Below are positions 25,221 through 27,700 of a stretch of DNA of 27,700 bases, one piece after another. The position numbers were made by a program, and so were the translations under genes. Location: assembly GCA_002449335.1 (NCBI GenBank), contig DKDL01000031.1, positions 1 to 27,700 of the forward strand. The letters run 5' to 3'. Each line of letters starts with the position of its first letter. Position 1 is the first letter of the stretch. The notes beneath the pieces are model-generated. The model was not told where the DNA came from and did no database searches. It saw nothing but the letters and a program-made list of their open reading frames with translations. This stretch comes from Succinatimonas sp. UBA6849. Its GTDB lineage: Bacteria; Pseudomonadota; Gammaproteobacteria; Enterobacterales; Succinivibrionaceae.

Positions 25221-25286
25221 ACCTATAATAATATTGCAGTTATCTGCTTTTTTGTTTTGCAGACATTATCTATTATTATGGTAGGT
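25221..25286 (-). promoter_or_regulatory. Structured leader of the metN (copy 2) operon
   Basis: On the minus strand ACCTAcc plus ATAATAATA (25286-25271) can pair with TATTATTATAGGT (25233-25221), which includes the AGGT in front of metN. Inside, TCTGC (25263-25259) pairs with GCAGA (25247-25243). That same GCAG can instead pair with CTGC at 25239-25236. The two inner stems exclude each other, so a switch controlling translation is possible. No known riboswitch class was recognised. The outer stem is AT-rich and may be weak. Confidence 0.35.
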
Positions 25287-25328
25287 ATTAGGTAATACTA
25301 ATTTAATATAGTAAGCTATAGAAATTTT

Positions 25329-26291
25329 CTATAAGTTATTTTCAGAAGGTTGAGACTTTAATGATGTTTCAGTTAAAACAGGCTCTCTATACCCAATTAA
25401 GGCATATCTTAATCCACGATCAGTAATATAGTATTTGCCCTTCGTTTTATGTTCATCTGCGAATTTAAGATCCAATACTGGGTCCTTATGAATAAGGTAA
25501 GCGTTAGTAAGAGCTTCTAAATAATTGTAAACCGTCTGTGTGCCAAGTTTTATTCCTTTAGATCTCATCTCATCGGCAATTGTTTTTGCATTATAGGTTC
25601 TATCCTGATTTTGAAGAATGAAGTAGAAGATCCTGTTCAAAAGATTTACGTTTCTAATCTTTGAAATGTCTAAAATATCTTTAGACAGTATCGTGTAGTA
25701 CAAACTTTCAAGATAATTAAAGTTTGTTGATTCGGACCATTGAATATGGTGAAGAAAAGGCATACCGCCAAACTTTATAAAGTTCTTATAATGCTCATCA
25801 TTAGTAAAATCAGCTTCAGATTGGTTCTCTTTAGCTAACTCCAAATACTCTTTAAAGTTAAGAGGATTAACTTTTATCTGTGAATATAAATTTTTAAAAT
25901 CAGAGGTAAAATTCTTATCAAAGACAGAAGCATTTGAGCTTGCAATATAAATATCGCAATTATGATTATCTCTTAACGTTTTAACTAGAGTTTGCCATTT
26001 ATCAAGACATGAGATCTCATCAAAGATAATGTAGATTGTGCCTGAAAGGTTGTTTACCTTATCTAAAAGATCTCCACAAAGCTCTTTTGGCTCATAATGA
26101 TAACTACATCCTACCTGCTCAAAATCAAGATAGATGATGTTCTCTTCTTTAACCTCTCTCTTTTTTAGCTCACCAATCAGCTGCAAGAGCAAAGTTGTTT
26201 TGCCACATCTTCTGATACCAGTGAGAATTTTAAGCTGTGGTGTACCTATGAGGTTATAAATCTCAGTTAGGTATTTATCTCTTTTTATCAT
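25329..26291 (-). CDS. AAA/DUF4143 family ATPase, C-terminally truncated
   Basis: A 320-residue protein; GAGG precedes the ATG. Walker A is GIRRCGKTT (25-33) and Walker B is YIIFDEIS (87-94). VNPLNFKEYL and FGGMPFL are typical of the AAA_14/DUF4143 family. A winged-helix-like segment (ADEMRSKGIKLGTQTVYNYLEAL) and KGKYYITDRGLRYALIGYR follow. In full-length relatives (about 400 residues) this runs on into ENIVY.EL and an EIDF nuclease-like region. Here the chain stops 19 residues after ALIGYR, and nothing recognisable follows in the 115 bases before metN. The usual glycine-arginine of the 'GR(Y)' segment is also missing (NLYSQIKV). Probably a remnant or a minimal version; role unknown. Confidence 0.78.
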   Translation of the reverse strand: MIKRDKYLTEIYNLIGTPQLKILTGIRRCGKTTLLLQLIGELKKREVKEENIIYLDFEQVGCSYHYEPKELCGDLLDKVNNLSGTIYIIFDEISCLDKWQTLVKTLRDNHNCDIYIASSNASVFDKNFTSDFKNLYSQIKVNPLNFKEYLELAKENQSEADFTNDEHYKNFIKFGGMPFLHHIQWSESTNFNYLESLYYTILSKDILDISKIRNVNLLNRIFYFILQNQDRTYNAKTIADEMRSKGIKLGTQTVYNYLEALTNAYLIHKDPVLDLKFADEHKTKGKYYITDRGLRYALIGYREPVLTETSLKSQPSENNL

Positions 26292-26367
26292 TTATCCTCA
26301 CTCAACATCTTAAGACATAAACTTATTTTAAAACATCAACAAGAGAAAACATCTTCAATTTTTAAAT

Positions 26368-26383
26368 TTCTTGTATACAAGAA
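26368..26383. promoter_or_regulatory. Perfect 16-bp palindrome with a phased half copy
   Basis: TTCTTGTATACAAGAA is its own reverse complement. TATACAAGAA recurs at 26414-26423, exactly 40 bp from the same bases in the palindrome (26374-26383), about four helical turns. In both cases CTTTTA follows within a few bases. It lies about 75 bp upstream of the DUF4143 gene start. It looks like an operator for a dimeric regulator; the regulator is unknown. Confidence 0.5.
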
Positions 26384-26433
26384 ACTTTTAAGACTTTTGA
26401 AATTAATTTCGTCTATACAAGAATCTTTTATTG

Positions 26434-26502
26434 AAAAATGACTTTTGCACCATCTTGAATAAGACTACAAAAACGATTTAATAATCGAAGATAGTCATTT
26501 TT
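26434..26502. repeat. 10-bp inverted repeat enclosing a small hairpin
   Basis: AAAAATGACT (26434-26443) is the exact inverse of AGTCATTTTT (26493-26502). Between them CGATT-TAAT-AATCG (26474-26487) forms a short stem that on the minus strand is followed by five T. It may be a weak terminator or a small structured RNA. No promoter for an RNA was identified. Confidence 0.35.
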
Positions 26503-26766
26503 ATTTTTCTTCAAATAAAGTGAAAATAATCATGCTCAATATACAATCTACTTTATTCAAAATTCACCTCAATCGTTTACGGAAATTACAGGTAATTGTT
26601 TAATCTATTGTACAGATAATAAACTAAACAAATAAAAATCGTTTTAAAGTTGATCTTGTTTACGGTTCTGATTATTATTAGCTTTGTAATGCTATATTTT
26701 GTGACACTCTTAATAATAATTTATTCAATATTTAGTAAGATCATAAAGATACATCTATAATTAGTG

Positions 26767-26798
26767 TTGACGCTTTATGAAAAGCTTTCACATATAAT
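26767..26798 (+). promoter_or_regulatory. Candidate promoter of the PAS-protein gene
   Basis: TTGACG (26767-26772) and a perfect TATAAT (26793-26798) separated by 20 bases, longer than the ideal 17. The spacer holds GCTTT-atga-AAAGC, which could be an operator. The -10 box is 55 bases upstream of the ATG. Confidence 0.4.
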
Positions 26799-26807
26799 AA
26801 ATATTAA

Positions 26808-26826
26808 AAGATAAAATTCTTATCTT
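26808..26826 (+). other. Leader hairpin of the PAS-protein gene
   Basis: AAGATAA (26808-26814) pairs with TTATCTT (26820-26826), 7 bp with loop AATTC. If the promoter at 26767-26798 is right, it sits at the very start of the transcript. No T tract follows, so it is not a terminator. Confidence 0.4.
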
Positions 26827-26853
26827 AAATAATAATTGATAATAAAGAACAAT

Positions 26854-27700
26854 ATGACTACTAAGAAAAGCAACGATGCTACCACTGCGGATATTTTATC
26901 CGAGTCCTATCTGGATGGAGAGATTCAGTCAAGTCTAGACTTTGATAACCTTGATGATGTTGTATACAACTCTTCAAGCTCATTTGATATCAGTGAAATC
27001 GCAGATCTGTTATTAGATAACATCGATCAGTATGTATTTATTACTGATGCTACTACTAAGAATATTGTTTATTTAAATAAACCATTAAGCGAAGCTTTAG
27101 GTGTTGACGGTTGCTTTGTGGGCACTTGTCATGAGTTATTACGTGGAAGTAAAACACCATGTAAAGAATGCAACTGCAACCATTCCATTGGTGACAATTT
27201 CTATGTAACCTCTTTAGTTGAATCAAAACTGAAAAATGGTTATGTCATCAAGTCAAAGAATATCGAACTGTATAATCGTACCTATACTATTAACGTTGCT
27301 CTAATCGATAATAAAGCATCTTCAAAGGATCATACTGCAAGTAAAGATGATTCAGGCTTAAACGATATCATTGCCCCATTTACAGAGATCTATACTAAGA
27401 ATATTAAAGATCCTGATGTACAGCTTTACCGTTTCATCGAGTGTTTAGGTACTGAAACTAATTCTAATTTCTGCTGTATTTACGAACAAACAAAACTGTC
27501 AATGGATCTTGATGGTGATAATCAACAGACCTTAGTATCAACAATTCCAACAGAGCACGGCTCTTCATCTGAAGATTCAGAGAAAACTAAATTTCACAGA
27601 TCACATCTGTGGATTTCTGAAGCATTCAAACATTCTCAGGATTCCGTTCAAATTCCTGAAGAATTTTTAAAACGCGCTGAAGAAGAACAAGACTGTTTTG
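26854..27700 (+). CDS. PAS-domain signalling protein, N-terminal part (runs off the window)
   Basis: The first 282 codons of an open frame that continues past the end. The ATG at 26854 is the first in frame after a stop at 26833; the ribosome site is weak. Residues 1-45 are acidic and Ser-rich with no signal peptide. Residues about 46-145 read as a PAS sensor: LLLDNIDQYVFITD, then IVYLNKPLSEALG. It includes a Cys-rich segment (C87, C92, C103, C106, C108) like the 'C.e.l.G...PC..C' motif of PAS domains in many GGDEF/EAL proteins. Residues about 185-282 (LYRFIECLGTETNSNFCCIYE) may begin a GAF-like domain. The output domain lies outside the window; c-di-GMP turnover or a histidine kinase are both possible. 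Confidence 0.75.
   Translation, partial: MTTKKSNDATTADILSESYLDGEIQSSLDFDNLDDVVYNSSSSFDISEIADLLLDNIDQYVFITDATTKNIVYLNKPLSEALGVDGCFVGTCHELLRGSKTPCKECNCNHSIGDNFYVTSLVESKLKNGYVIKSKNIELYNRTYTINVALIDNKASSKDHTASKDDSGLNDIIAPFTEIYTKNIKDPDVQLYRFIECLGTETNSNFCCIYEQTKLSMDLDGDNQQTLVSTIPTEHGSSSEDSEKTKFHRSHLWISEAFKHSQDSVQIPEEFLKRAEEEQDCF

Larger units (their letters stand above)
26292..26853. other. Gene-free AT-rich divergent region
   Basis: 562 bp between the divergent DUF4143 gene and the PAS-protein gene. No tRNA, no coding frame of note and no IS end was seen. It contains a 16-bp palindrome (26368-26383), a 10-bp inverted repeat spanning 26434-26502, two copies of GTTTACGG near 26573 and 26659, and a candidate promoter and leader hairpin for the downstream gene. 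The region is much longer than other gaps here, so it may be regulatory or the remains of lost genes. Confidence 0.6.

Noticed and set aside
26777..26797. Six-codon leader peptide frame (MKSFHI) upstream of the PAS gene
   Set aside because: No ribosome site, and it overlaps the likely -10 box, so it would not be transcribed.
1..27700. CRISPR array, tRNA, rRNA or insertion sequence
   Set aside because: No regularly spaced repeats, cloverleaf sequences or transposase frames were seen on either strand.

Overview
The window is AT-rich DNA that looks like a chromosome segment of a motile, anaerobic or facultative gammaproteobacterium. It carries a complete rnfABCDGE set, a FlgE hook gene behind a sigma-54 type promoter, queC, nth and a YcfH-type TatD gene. 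The low GC, the Rnf complex and several AAA-ATPase/PD-(D/E)XK-type genes would fit Succinivibrionaceae. That placement is an inference and no marker gene in the window settles it.

Layout. 1-2.4 kb, minus strand: a small lipoprotein gene, then the hook gene flgE standing alone between its own terminator and a near-perfect -24/-12 promoter with upstream enhancer-like repeats. 2.4-3.2 kb, plus: queC, ending in a bidirectional terminator. 3.2-9.0 kb, minus: the Rnf operon in order A-B-C-D-G-E with overlapping or touching genes. 9.4-11.0 kb, plus: nth and ycfH, divergent from rnfA. 11.1-12.9 kb, minus: a 606-residue protein with a long disordered N-terminus and a C-terminal membrane domain that reads like cobalamin synthase CobS without its acidic active-site residues. 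13.2-16.0 kb, plus: a methionine-type ABC importer, metN-metI then metQ, with a terminator-like hairpin between metI and metQ.

16.1-19.7 kb: two AAA-ATPase/PD-(D/E)XK family genes facing each other. One is broken by two small insertions that together restore the frame. The other is open but has lost Walker A and nuclease residues. 19.8-25.2 kb, minus: a second methionine-type importer interleaved with two paralogous flavin oxidoreductases (metN-metI-oxidase-metQ-oxidase), again with a hairpin before the last gene. 25.3-26.3 kb, minus: an AAA/DUF4143 protein lacking its usual C-terminal part. 26.3-26.85 kb: a gene-free AT-rich stretch with a 16-bp palindrome and other inverted repeats. 26.85 kb to the end, plus: the start of a PAS-domain signalling protein that runs out of the window.

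How the parts work together: Rnf couples ferredoxin:NAD+ electron transfer to an ion gradient. The two NlpA/MetQ-type importers bring in methionine or related compounds, and the second is genetically tied to amino-acid/amine oxidation. I see no tRNA, rRNA, CRISPR array, transposase or phage gene. The items most worth following are the CobS-like fusion protein, the importer-oxidase operon, and a 27-bp sequence present in two divergent intergenic regions.
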